Assembly: GCA_013696595.1 (NCBI GenBank)
Contig: JACCYG010000233.1
Location: 1-8,945, forward strand
Direction: 5' to 3'
DNA from: Actinomycetota bacterium
GTDB lineage: Bacteria > Actinomycetota > Thermoleophilia > Gaiellales > Gaiellaceae
Length of the DNA: 8,945 bases
Shown here one piece after another: positions 1 through 6,630 of this stretch. A model generated the notes under the pieces. The model did no database searches. It was not told the origin of the DNA and saw nothing but the letters and a program-made list of their open reading frames with translations. The number at the start of each line of letters is the position of its first letter. The stretch's first letter is position 1. Both the position numbers and the translations under genes were made by a program.

Positions 1-27
1 GAAGAGGCCCTCGAGGCCGCTTCCTGA
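1..27 (+). CDS. possible C-terminal tail of an upstream gene (partial)
   Basis: The first 27 bases read in frame 1 as EEALEAAS followed by TGA at 25-27, with codons typical of this genome (GAG, GCC, CTC, TCC). This could be the last eight residues of a gene that starts left of the window. Nothing about its function can be said. The stretch is far too short to exclude chance, so confidence is low. Confidence 0.2.
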   Translation, partial: EEALEAAS

Positions 28-38
28 GCGATATCGCC

Positions 39-58
39 GGGTTCGCCTAACCCATTTT
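39..58 (+). terminator. weak hairpin plus T-run, possible terminator
   Basis: GGGTT at 39-43 pairs with AACCC at 49-53 around a 5-nt loop, and the stem is followed by ATTTT (54-58). The arrangement looks like a small intrinsic terminator after the possible stop at 25-27. The stem is only 5 bp and the T-run is short and immediately precedes the next reading frame, so this is tentative. Confidence 0.2.
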
Positions 59-579
59 GGAAGACGAGTGGAGCGCGTTCGCGACCTATTTCCCCAACGA
101 CGTCGTCGAGCGCAACGGCTCCTCGTACATCGCACTCACCCTGACGAGCGTAGCTCCGGAGAGCTCGTCGCTCGACTGGGCGCTCATGGGCAAGCGCGGG
201 AGCAGACGGAGCCGCAGGACCTCAGGGTCCCGCGGGTCCCGCAGGCCCGACCGCGGGCCAGGAGGGACCTGCAGGTCCGCACGGGCCCACAGGCCCGCAG
301 GGACCCAAGGGCGACCCTGGCGCGGACGGCGCGCAGGGCCCGGTAGGCCCGGTCAATGTCTTCGTCCGAACGGCGACCTTCGCGAGCGTCACAATGGCTC
401 AGATCTCGTGCAACGCTGGCGAGAGTACGATGGGCGGCGGTTACGACTACACCGGCACCAACGTCCGGCCCCTTACGAGCCAGCCCATCCCGAACACCGC
501 CGGCGCGACGCCGACGGGCTGGAAGGTCGTGCTGAGCGCCGCCGCCTCGGGCTCGAACTACGTCGTCTGCGCCTCGTAG
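57..579 (+). pseudogene. collagen-like secreted-type protein, frameshifted
   Basis: The frame from the TTG at 57 encodes a small beta-rich module, EDEWSAFATYFPNDVVERNG then SSYIAL, resembling the carbohydrate-binding-like modules (W...DVV...G.SY.A) that precede collagen-like repeats in many bacterial surface proteins. It runs to MGKRG at 186-200. The protein then continues in the +1 frame as Gly-X-Y triplets to about 354, and as a C-terminal domain to TAG 577-579. That domain has ISCNAGE, a GGG turn and the ending NYVVCAS; its two cysteines could form a disulfide. Removing one G from the GGG at 198-200 joins both parts into one protein of about 173 residues. The +1 frame has a stop at 142-144, so it cannot supply the N-terminal module. 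An in-frame TAA at 48-50 closes the frame upstream, and no signal peptide or clear Shine-Dalgarno is visible, so the N-terminus may also be lost. The product would be expected at the cell surface, function unknown. A sequencing error is an alternative to a real pseudogene. Confidence 0.72.
189..354 (+). repeat. collagen-like Gly-X-Y triplet tract
   Basis: Allowing for the frameshift at 198-200, about 18 Gly-X-Y triplets follow one another: GKR, GAD, GAA, GPQ, GPA, GPA, GPT, then one extra Ala, then GQE, GPA, GPH, GPT, GPQ, GPK, GDP, GAD, GAQ, GPV, GPV. Proline is frequent in X, as needed for a bacterial collagen triple helix. The single extra Ala is a one-residue interruption of the kind seen in non-fibrillar collagens. 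Bacterial tracts of this type usually trimerise and act as stalks. Confidence 0.8.
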
Positions 580-633
580 CGCGTCCCGATCGTCAACCCG
601 CTTAGCAATCGAGGCGGCGTGTGCGCCGTACCG

Positions 634-638
634 GGAAG
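634..638 (+). promoter_or_regulatory. Shine-Dalgarno favouring the GTG 648 start
   Basis: GGAAG sits 9 nt before GTG 648. A competing GAGG at 611-614 lies 6 nt before GTG 621. The sequence alone does not settle the start. The kinase-family N-terminus (short leader, then GDVVQDRYEIEERLG) favours 648. Confidence 0.4.
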
Positions 639-647
639 AATGGGCGC

Positions 648-2105
648 GTGAACGTCGGGGACGTCGTCCAGGACCGTTACGAGATCGAAGAGCGTCTCGG
701 CGCGGGTGGCATGTCGAACGTGTACTGCGCGCGCGACCGGGTCCTCGAGCGGCGCGTCGCGCTCAAGGTGCTCCACGAGCAATTCACGGATGATCCCGAA
801 TACGTCGAGCGCTTCCGACACGAGGCGCAGGCGATCGCGCGGCTCTCACACCCGAACATCGTCACGGTCATCGATCGCGGCGAATTCGAGGGACGCCAGT
901 TCATCGTCTTCGAGAACGTCCGTGGCCAAACGCTCAAGGACGTCGTCGTGCGGGAATCGCCGCTGCCCGTTGAGCGCGCCCTCGCGCTCGTCCACCAGGC
1001 GGCACGCGGCCTTGCCTACGCTCACGAGAACGGAATCGTCCACCGGGATGTGAAGCCCCAGAACGTCCTCGTCGACCAGGACGGCGTTGCCAAGGTGACC
1101 GATTTCGGGATCGCGCGCTCCGCCGATCGCGCCGAGCTCACGCTGCCCGGAACGGTGATGGGCACGAGCGACTACAGCTCGCCTGAGCAGGCGAGCGGCG
1201 AGCGGGTCGACGAGCGGTCGGACCAGTACTCGCTCGGCGTGCTTCTGTACGAGCTGCTGACGGGTGAAGTTCCCTTCCCGGGCGACAGCCAGGTCACGGT
1301 CGCCATGCGTCATCTTCACGACCCGGTTCCAAGCGCGCGCGACCGGCGGCCCGACGTCCCCTCAGGGGTCGATGCACTCATCCGCCGCGCCATGGCGAAG
1401 CGGCCGGAGGAGCGCTTCCCCTCGACCGACGCGTTGATCGCGGCGCTCGAGGCCGGTATGGCCAAGGAGGGGAGCGCGCGCCCCGCGGCTGACGACGGCG
1501 ACACCCAGATCCTCGCTCCGTCCCAGCCGCTTCGCGTTTCCGCGCCCCCGCACCGGCATGCGCGAGCGGAACGGCCGCGGGCCCGGCACAGCGGCATCCG
1601 GTGGCAGCTTCCCGCTGCGCTCGTCGTCCTCCTCCTGGGAGCGATCGCGATCGCCGTAGTCGCGTCCGACGGGGGCGACGGGGTAGGCCTGGGCGGCAAC
1701 GACTCCATACGCCTGCGCGCGGTGAGCGATTACGACCCCGAGGGCGGCGACGGTGAGCATCCGGAGCTTGTTCCGGAGGCGACCGACGGCGACCCGGGCT
1801 CCTATTGGCGAACCGAGACGTACAGCGACTTCAGCAAATCGGGAGTCGGCCTCGTCCTCGACGCGGGGAAGCCGGTCGCGCTCGGAGCGCTCACGATCAC
1901 GTCGGACACCCCCGGCTTCGACGCCGTCATTCAGGCAAGTGATCGCCGCGACCGCGGATTCGCGGAGGTCTCCCGCTCGCAGACGGTCGACGGGGAGCAG
2001 ACGAGGTTCCAGCTCGATACCCGCGGAGCCGAATACCGGTACTACGCCATCTGGATCACCGACCTCGACGACGTCGTGCACGTGAACGAGGTACGAGCCC
2101 GATAG
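648..2105 (+). CDS. membrane Ser/Thr protein kinase with discoidin-like ectodomain
   Basis: A Hanks-type kinase of 485 residues that should phosphorylate Ser/Thr of cytoplasmic targets in response to an external ligand. The catalytic set is complete: glycine loop GAGGMSNVY (about 18-26), VALK lysine 40, alpha-C glutamate 59, HRDVKPQN 132-139, DFG 152-154, and GTSDYSSPEQ 172-181. After the kinase domain (to about 270) comes a Pro/Arg-rich linker, one membrane helix (about 320-339, LPAALVVLLLGAIAIAVV) behind an Arg-rich stretch, and a domain of about 115 residues containing ATDGDPGSYWRTETYSD, GVGLVLDAGK and YYAIWITDL. That outer domain matches the F5/8C/discoidin-like galactose-binding fold, also known at the C-terminus of mycobacterial MviN. 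PASTA domains are absent. I prefer GTG 648 because family members begin with GDxxxxRYEI, and GGAAG lies 9 nt upstream. GTG 621, with GAGG 6 nt upstream, would add nine residues. It converges with ddl 10 nt downstream. Targets and ligand are unknown. Confidence 0.9.
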   Translation: MNVGDVVQDRYEIEERLGAGGMSNVYCARDRVLERRVALKVLHEQFTDDPEYVERFRHEAQAIARLSHPNIVTVIDRGEFEGRQFIVFENVRGQTLKDVVVRESPLPVERALALVHQAARGLAYAHENGIVHRDVKPQNVLVDQDGVAKVTDFGIARSADRAELTLPGTVMGTSDYSSPEQASGERVDERSDQYSLGVLLYELLTGEVPFPGDSQVTVAMRHLHDPVPSARDRRPDVPSGVDALIRRAMAKRPEERFPSTDALIAALEAGMAKEGSARPAADDGDTQILAPSQPLRVSAPPHRHARAERPRARHSGIRWQLPAALVVLLLGAIAIAVVASDGGDGVGLGGNDSIRLRAVSDYDPEGGDGEHPELVPEATDGDPGSYWRTETYSDFSKSGVGLVLDAGKPVALGALTITSDTPGFDAVIQASDRRDRGFAEVSRSQTVDGEQTRFQLDTRGAEYRYYAIWITDLDDVVHVNEVRAR

Positions 2106-2118
2106 CGCGAGGACGCTA
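2103..2118. terminator. small hairpin spanning the convergent stop codons
   Basis: TAGCG (2103-2107) and CGCTA (2114-2118) form a 5-bp inverted repeat with a 6-nt loop. The left arm contains the TAG stop of the discoidin kinase, and the right arm is the complement of the TAG stop of ddl. No T-run follows on either strand, so a strong intrinsic terminator is not evident. It could be chance, since both genes end in TAG next to GC-rich codons. Confidence 0.2.
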
Positions 2119-3180
2119 ATAGCGAAGCGACGCCCGCCGGTCGTGGCGCTCGACGGCCAGCTGGACGAGGCGGTCGAGGAGCTCCGGGTATGGGATCCCT
2201 GAGGCTTCGAAAAGCTTCGCGTACACGCTCGTCGACGTGAAGCCCGGGATCGTGTTCAGCTCGTTCACGATTACCTCGCCGTCTGGGCGCACGAAGAAGT
2301 CGACCCGGGCCATCCCCTCGCAGTCGGCGGCGACGAACGAGCTCACGGCGAGCTCCTGCACGCGGGCGAGCGCCTCCTCCGAGACCCGCGCGGGGACGAC
2401 GAGCTCCATCCCGCCCTCGTCGTACTTCGCCGAGTAGTCGTACCAGTCGCTCGAGAGCGGGACGATCTCGCCGGGGAGAGACGCGATCGGGCTCTCGTTG
2501 CCGAGGACGCTGCACTCGACCTCGACCCCCTCCAGAAACTCCTCGAGCAAGATCTTCTCGTCGTGCTCGAACGCGAGCGCGACGGCGTCGGCTAGGTCCT
2601 CAGGCGCCCGGACGATCGAGATGCCCACGCTCGAGCCGAGGCGCGCGGGCTTGACGACGACCGGGAAGCCGAAGGGGCTCTCGACACGGTCGCGGTCCCA
2701 ACGCCGGACGGTGGCACTCTTCGCGATCGGGATTCCCTTGTCGCGCATGACGGACTTGAAGAGGTCCTTGTCCATGCAGAGCGCCGAGGCGGTCACGCCC
2801 GAACCGACGTAGGCGACACCCGCAAGCTCGAGGAGGCCCTGGACAGTGCCGTCCTCGCCGAACGGCCCGTGCAGCACTGGAAAGACGACGTCGACCTCGC
2901 CGAGGGGATCCGGGGCCCGGCCTCCGGTCGGGATCGGAAGGCCCGCGTCCGAGTCGCCGTCTGTCGACGCAGCGGCGGTCGGATCAGCAGCCGCCGCGCC
3001 AGCGAGCTGGCCGCGGACAGGGCGCGGAAGCTGCCAGCGCCCGTCGCGTGAGATCTCGATGGATCGCACGTCATAACGCGCCGGGTCGAGCGCCGCGATC
3101 ACCGAGCGCGCCGATGTAACGGAGATCTCGTGCTCGCTCGAGCGCCCACCCATCACGACTGCGACGCGGAGCTTCCTCAA
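2116..3180 (-). CDS. ddl: D-alanine--D-alanine ligase
   Basis: An ATP-grasp enzyme of 354 residues that joins two D-alanines in the cytoplasm, giving the dipeptide that MurF adds to the peptidoglycan precursor. Visible family motifs are GGRSSEHEIS (11-20, with the substrate-site Glu16), HGPFGEDGTVQG (104-115), CMDKD (135-139), the ATP-binding lysine in FPVVVKPARLGSSVG (172-186), the omega-loop DYSAKY (248-253), Arg292-Val-Asp294, and the magnesium/substrate residues of NELNTIPGFT (306-315). The DYSAKY tyrosine indicates D-Ala rather than D-lactate as second substrate. Length fits the DdlA-like class. Residues about 58-92 form an Ala/Asp/Gly-rich low-complexity insert between the N-terminal strands. 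The start is TTG at 3180 with GGAG 6 nt upstream; MRKLRVAVVMGG is a normal Ddl N-terminus. It follows pknB after 13 nt and is the last gene of the operon, so it is probably co-transcribed with the wall polymerase genes. Confidence 0.97.
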   Translation of the reverse strand: MRKLRVAVVMGGRSSEHEISVTSARSVIAALDPARYDVRSIEISRDGRWQLPRPVRGQLAGAAAADPTAAASTDGDSDAGLPIPTGGRAPDPLGEVDVVFPVLHGPFGEDGTVQGLLELAGVAYVGSGVTASALCMDKDLFKSVMRDKGIPIAKSATVRRWDRDRVESPFGFPVVVKPARLGSSVGISIVRAPEDLADAVALAFEHDEKILLEEFLEGVEVECSVLGNESPIASLPGEIVPLSSDWYDYSAKYDEGGMELVVPARVSEEALARVQELAVSSFVAADCEGMARVDFFVRPDGEVIVNELNTIPGFTSTSVYAKLFEASGIPYPELLDRLVQLAVERHDRRASLRY

Positions 3181-3186
3181 CGCGGT

Positions 3187-3190
3187 CTCC
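3187..3190 (-). promoter_or_regulatory. ribosome binding site of ddl
   Basis: On the minus strand GGAG occupies 3190-3187, 6 nt before the TTG start of ddl and just after the pknB TGA (3196-3194). It supports the TTG as the true start and permits re-initiation by ribosomes finishing pknB. Confidence 0.6.
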
Positions 3191-3193
3191 GCG

Positions 3194-5134
3194 TCAGGGG
3201 GACGGGACGAACTTCCCGACGAAGATGGTCACGGTGCTCCCGGGCTCGGCCCGCACGCCGCCGGACGGGCTCTGGTCGAGAACCTTGTTCTCGAGCGTCG
3301 GGTCGTCGGTGTCCTGGTTGCGAACCTTCACCTTGAAGCCCGCCTCATCGAGTGTCTGCTCAGCCTCCTCGCGGTCCTGGCCGACCACGTTCGGGACGGA
3401 CTTCGACTCAGGTCCGGAGGAGACCGTGATCCGGACGGTCGACCCCTTGGTCGCCTTCTCGCCCGGGTCGGGGTTCTGGGCGAAGACGTACCCTTCGGGG
3501 ACCTCGTCCGAGGGAGCGCTGTCGACTGTGGGCTCGAAGCCGTTCGCGCGAAGCTCGGCCTCGGCGCTCTCCTGCGGCTGCCTCAGGACGTCGGGGACCT
3601 CGATCAGCTCTCGGCCCTTCGAGACCCGAAGCGTGATGACCGAGCCTTCGACCACAGTCTCGCCCGCCGCCGGCTTTTGCCCGATCACCTCGCCCGGGTC
3701 CTTCGCCGAGAAGACCTCGACCCCTCTCGAGCGGAGATTGACCTTCTGCAGCGCGTCCTCCGCGTTCTCGAACGTCATGCCGACGACGTCCGGAACGGGG
3801 GTCGTGGGCGCTCCGGTCGAGACGACAAGCGTCACCGTCTCCCCCTTGGCGATCTCCGTCCCCTCCTTCGGGCTCTGGTCCGCGACGATCCCGGCGGCGA
3901 ACTCCGTGCTCGGGCGCTTGTCTACCTCGGCCTTGAGACCGAGCTTCGCAAGCTGGGCCTCGGCGAGCTCTTCCTCGAGCCCGATCAGCGGCGGCACGGC
4001 GACCGGCCGCGACTCGTCGAGCTCCTGCTGGATCTGGGAGTAGACGTACCAGCCCGCGAGGCCCGCGGCGGCGAGGAGGAGCGCGACGAGGAGCCAGGGC
4101 ACGACGCGTCGGCGCTTGCGCGGCGGTTCGCGGTAGCCGTAGTCGGGTGGATACGCGGGAGGCCGGCGCGGCGGCGCGGCGGATGACCGCGGCGGGAGCA
4201 CGCGCGTGCCGGGATCGCGGTCGATCACCCGGGTCGCCGACGTCTCCGGCCCGGTCAGGAGCGCCGTGGCCGCCGCGGTCGTCTCGGGCGAGACGGGGAT
4301 CCCGGCCTCGAGGCGGTCGAGATCAGCGCTGAACTCCTCCGCCGACTGGTAGCGGTCGTGGGGATCCTTGGCGAGCGCGCGCAGGACGATCTGGTCGAGC
4401 TCGGGCGGAATCTCGGATCGGTGCTCCGAGGGCGGCCGCGGCGCTTCGTTCAGGTGCTTCATCGCGATCTCGATCGGCGTGTCGCCGTTGAAGGGCGTCT
4501 TCCCGGTCAGCATCTCGTAAAGGACGATGCCGACCGAATAGAGATCAGACGCGGCCGCGACGGGAGCTCCGCGCGCCTGCTCGGGCGAGAGGTACTGCGC
4601 AGTGCCCATGATCGAGCCGACCTCGGTCATTTGCGAGGCGCCCGCGCGGGCGATCCCGAAGTCCGTCACCTTGACGCGATCCTCGGCGCCGAGGAGCACG
4701 TTGTGCGGCTTGATGTCGCGGTGGATGATCCCGTGCCGGTGGGCGAAGCGAAGCGCGCCGAGGATGTGCTTGGCGTATCCGATGGCGAGCGCGAGCGGCA
4801 ACGGGCCGCGCGTCATGATCAGCTCCTTGAGCGTCCGGCCCTCGATGACCTCCATCGCGATGTACGGCTGTCCCTCGGCTTCCCCCCGGTCGTAGATCGA
4901 GACGATGTTCGGGTGCGAGAGGGAGGCCGCAGACTTCGCCTCCCGGCGAAAGCGCTCGTTGAAGTTGTCGTCGCTTGCGTAGCGCTCGCTCAGGATCTTG
5001 ATCGCGACACGGCGGCCGAGATCCTCGTCCTCGGCCAGGTAGACGTTCGCCATCCCGCCCGAGCCCAGCTTTCGGAGGATGCGATAGCGCCCGTCGAAGA
5101 GGGTGTTGATGAGCGTGTCGCCCGAAATGGCCAT
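3194..5134 (-). CDS. pknB: PASTA-domain Ser/Thr protein kinase PknB
   Basis: A receptor kinase of 646 residues that senses muropeptides or lipid II outside the cell and phosphorylates wall-synthesis and division proteins inside. The kinase domain (about 17-275) has GSGGMANVY 24-32, VAIK Lys46, alpha-C Glu65, HRDIKPHN 138-145, DFG 158-160 and GTAQYLSPEQARG 177-189. In an ungapped comparison, Thr170 falls at the first activation-loop phosphothreonine of mycobacterial PknB, while the second position is Val172. A Pro/Arg linker with two TRV motifs (Thr301, Thr310) and the basic run RKRRR precede one membrane helix (about 346-365). Four PASTA domains follow at about 378-441, 446-507, 512-574 and 579-641, so this is a full-length family member. 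The third begins VPDVLRQ, lacking the usual glycine. The ATG start lies 11 nt after the pbpA stop; no good Shine-Dalgarno is seen at normal spacing, so coupling to pbpA translation is likely. The mycobacterial partner pknA is missing here. Confidence 0.95.
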   Translation of the reverse strand: MAISGDTLINTLFDGRYRILRKLGSGGMANVYLAEDEDLGRRVAIKILSERYASDDNFNERFRREAKSAASLSHPNIVSIYDRGEAEGQPYIAMEVIEGRTLKELIMTRGPLPLALAIGYAKHILGALRFAHRHGIIHRDIKPHNVLLGAEDRVKVTDFGIARAGASQMTEVGSIMGTAQYLSPEQARGAPVAAASDLYSVGIVLYEMLTGKTPFNGDTPIEIAMKHLNEAPRPPSEHRSEIPPELDQIVLRALAKDPHDRYQSAEEFSADLDRLEAGIPVSPETTAAATALLTGPETSATRVIDRDPGTRVLPPRSSAAPPRRPPAYPPDYGYREPPRKRRRVVPWLLVALLLAAAGLAGWYVYSQIQQELDESRPVAVPPLIGLEEELAEAQLAKLGLKAEVDKRPSTEFAAGIVADQSPKEGTEIAKGETVTLVVSTGAPTTPVPDVVGMTFENAEDALQKVNLRSRGVEVFSAKDPGEVIGQKPAAGETVVEGSVITLRVSKGRELIEVPDVLRQPQESAEAELRANGFEPTVDSAPSDEVPEGYVFAQNPDPGEKATKGSTVRITVSSGPESKSVPNVVGQDREEAEQTLDEAGFKVKVRNQDTDDPTLENKVLDQSPSGGVRAEPGSTVTIFVGKFVPSP

Positions 5135-5145
5135 CTGGATCTAGG

Positions 5146-6630
5146 TTAGTTACCGACTCCTCGGAGCAGCGCTTCCATGATCGCCTTCGCGATGGGAGCA
5201 GCGGTCGAGCCGCCCACGCCGTCCTGATTTTGGAGGTAGACCGCGACCGCGACCTGCGGGTTGCCGGCCGGCGCGAACGCGATGAACGAGGTGTCGTTCT
5301 CGTTCTCGCGCCCCGTCTCGGCGGTCCCGGTCTTCCCCGCCACCTCGATGCCGGAGATCTGTGCGGACGTCGCCGTCCCGGACTCCACGACTCGTACCAT
5401 CATGTCCGTCAGGACGGCTGCCGTCTCCGCCTTCATCGCCCGCCTCCACTCGTCGCGCGTCGTTCGCGTGATGATCCCGCCGTCGGGCGCGACGATTCGC
5501 GAGACGACGTAGGGACGCATGACCCTGCCCTCGTTCGCCACGGCCGCAGCCACCATCGCCATCTGGAGCGGAGTCACGAGCATTCGCTCCTGGCCGAACC
5601 CCAGGCGGCCGGGATCGATTGCGTTCGGGTCGTCCGGGTCGTAGAGCTTGCCCTTCGAGTAGAGGCCGCTCGGCGTACGCTCCTCGGACGGCGTCTCGAG
5701 CGGTGGATCCTCGTAGAAGCCGAACCGCTTGGCGTACTCGAGGATCAGCTTCGGTCCGAGCTTCTTCCCTAGCTCGCAGAAGACCGAGTTGATCGAGTTC
5801 TCGACCGCCTCGGAGAAGTCGACGTCGCCGAAGACGTGAGGCCCGGACTGGTCGGAGTAGTTCGAGACGCGCTTCCCGTACTCGATGCAGTAGCCCCGGT
5901 CCGTGAAGCGGCTCGAGGGCGTATATCTGCCCGAGTCGAGCGCAGCCGCGGCCGTCACGATCTTGAACGTCGAGCCCGGGATGAAGACCGGCCCCTGCGT
6001 CGCCCGGTTCAGAAGGGGCGAGGCGGGCTCGCAGGACGCCTGCACGTTCGTCGCGCGGCGGTAGCTCTTCTCGATCAGGTTCGGGTCGTAGGTCGGGCTC
6101 GACGCCATCACGAGCACGCGGCCGGTCGAGGGCTCGAGAGCGACCGCCGCGCCGCACTCCCCGGCGAGCCCGCTCCTCGCCACGCGCTGGGCGCGGATAT
6201 CGATCGTCGTGATGACGTCGTTGCCCTGCTGCGTGATCCCCTTCAGCTTGTCGATCGTCCGGTCGACGATCGTGCTCAAGTTGGCGTTCGAGCCCGTCAG
6301 GTAGTCGTTGAGCGACTCCTCGAGCCCTGTGCGAGCGCGCTCGATCGTCGAGTAGCCGACGACCTGGGCGGCGAGCCCGTCCGACGGATAGGTCCGGAGG
6401 TACCAGTCGTTCCCCTGCACCTTCTTCTTCCGGTTCCGCGCGAGAACCGTTCTTCCGTCGGACGCGTAGACGAGGCCGCGCTTGATCGTGAGCTGGCGCA
6501 CGACGAGGTTCGGGTTCCCCTGGCGAGCCTCGAGCTCGGGGGCGCGCCAGAGCCAGTACGTCGACATCGCGACGAGCGCGACGAAAAGGACGGAGAAGAC
6601 GAAGAAGAGGCGGCGGATCTGCGGGTTCAC
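5146..6630 (-). CDS. pbpA: class B penicillin-binding protein (PbpA/FtsI-type transpeptidase)
   Basis: A membrane-anchored D,D-transpeptidase of 494 residues that cross-links peptidoglycan outside the membrane, probably as partner of the SEDS polymerase encoded just upstream. An N-terminal helix (about 8-28) follows MNPQIRR. A pedestal region includes RGLVYASDGRTVLA (51-64) and GLEESLNDYLTG (102-113). The transpeptidase domain shows all three active-site motifs: GSTFK with Ser220 and Lys223, Ser279-Ile-Asn281, and KTGTAE starting at Lys433. Length and layout match mycobacterial PbpA (about 490 residues). No PASTA domains are present. The reading frame stays open upstream to 7200, but that part is only antiframe to rodA. 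I place the start at GTG 6630, whose first bases overlap the rodA stop as GTGA and which has GGAG 7 nt upstream. pknB follows 11 nt downstream. PbpA of this type is a known substrate of PknB in mycobacteria. Confidence 0.94.
   Translation of the reverse strand: MNPQIRRLFFVFSVLFVALVAMSTYWLWRAPELEARQGNPNLVVRQLTIKRGLVYASDGRTVLARNRKKKVQGNDWYLRTYPSDGLAAQVVGYSTIERARTGLEESLNDYLTGSNANLSTIVDRTIDKLKGITQQGNDVITTIDIRAQRVARSGLAGECGAAVALEPSTGRVLVMASSPTYDPNLIEKSYRRATNVQASCEPASPLLNRATQGPVFIPGSTFKIVTAAAALDSGRYTPSSRFTDRGYCIEYGKRVSNYSDQSGPHVFGDVDFSEAVENSINSVFCELGKKLGPKLILEYAKRFGFYEDPPLETPSEERTPSGLYSKGKLYDPDDPNAIDPGRLGFGQERMLVTPLQMAMVAAAVANEGRVMRPYVVSRIVAPDGGIITRTTRDEWRRAMKAETAAVLTDMMVRVVESGTATSAQISGIEVAGKTGTAETGRENENDTSFIAFAPAGNPQVAVAVYLQNQDGVGGSTAAPIAKAIMEALLRGVGN

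Noticed and set aside
68..346. Alternative plus-strand frame over the collagen-like region
   Set aside because: The product is Arg-rich without domain character. The beta module and the Gly-X-Y tract in the other two frames explain this DNA.
580..647. Possible promoter for the discoidin kinase between the collagen-like gene and the kinase
   Set aside because: I looked for -35/-10-like elements and saw no convincing pair. Expression from an upstream promoter or from an unrecognised actinobacterial promoter is equally possible.
1362..2081. Minus-strand reading frame of 239 codons opposite the discoidin kinase
   Set aside because: It starts and ends within a well-supported kinase gene and has shadow-type composition.
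4358..5149. Plus-strand reading frame of 263 codons opposite pknB
   Set aside because: It is a shadow of the kinase domain, with Arg/Asp/Leu-rich composition and no recognisable motif.
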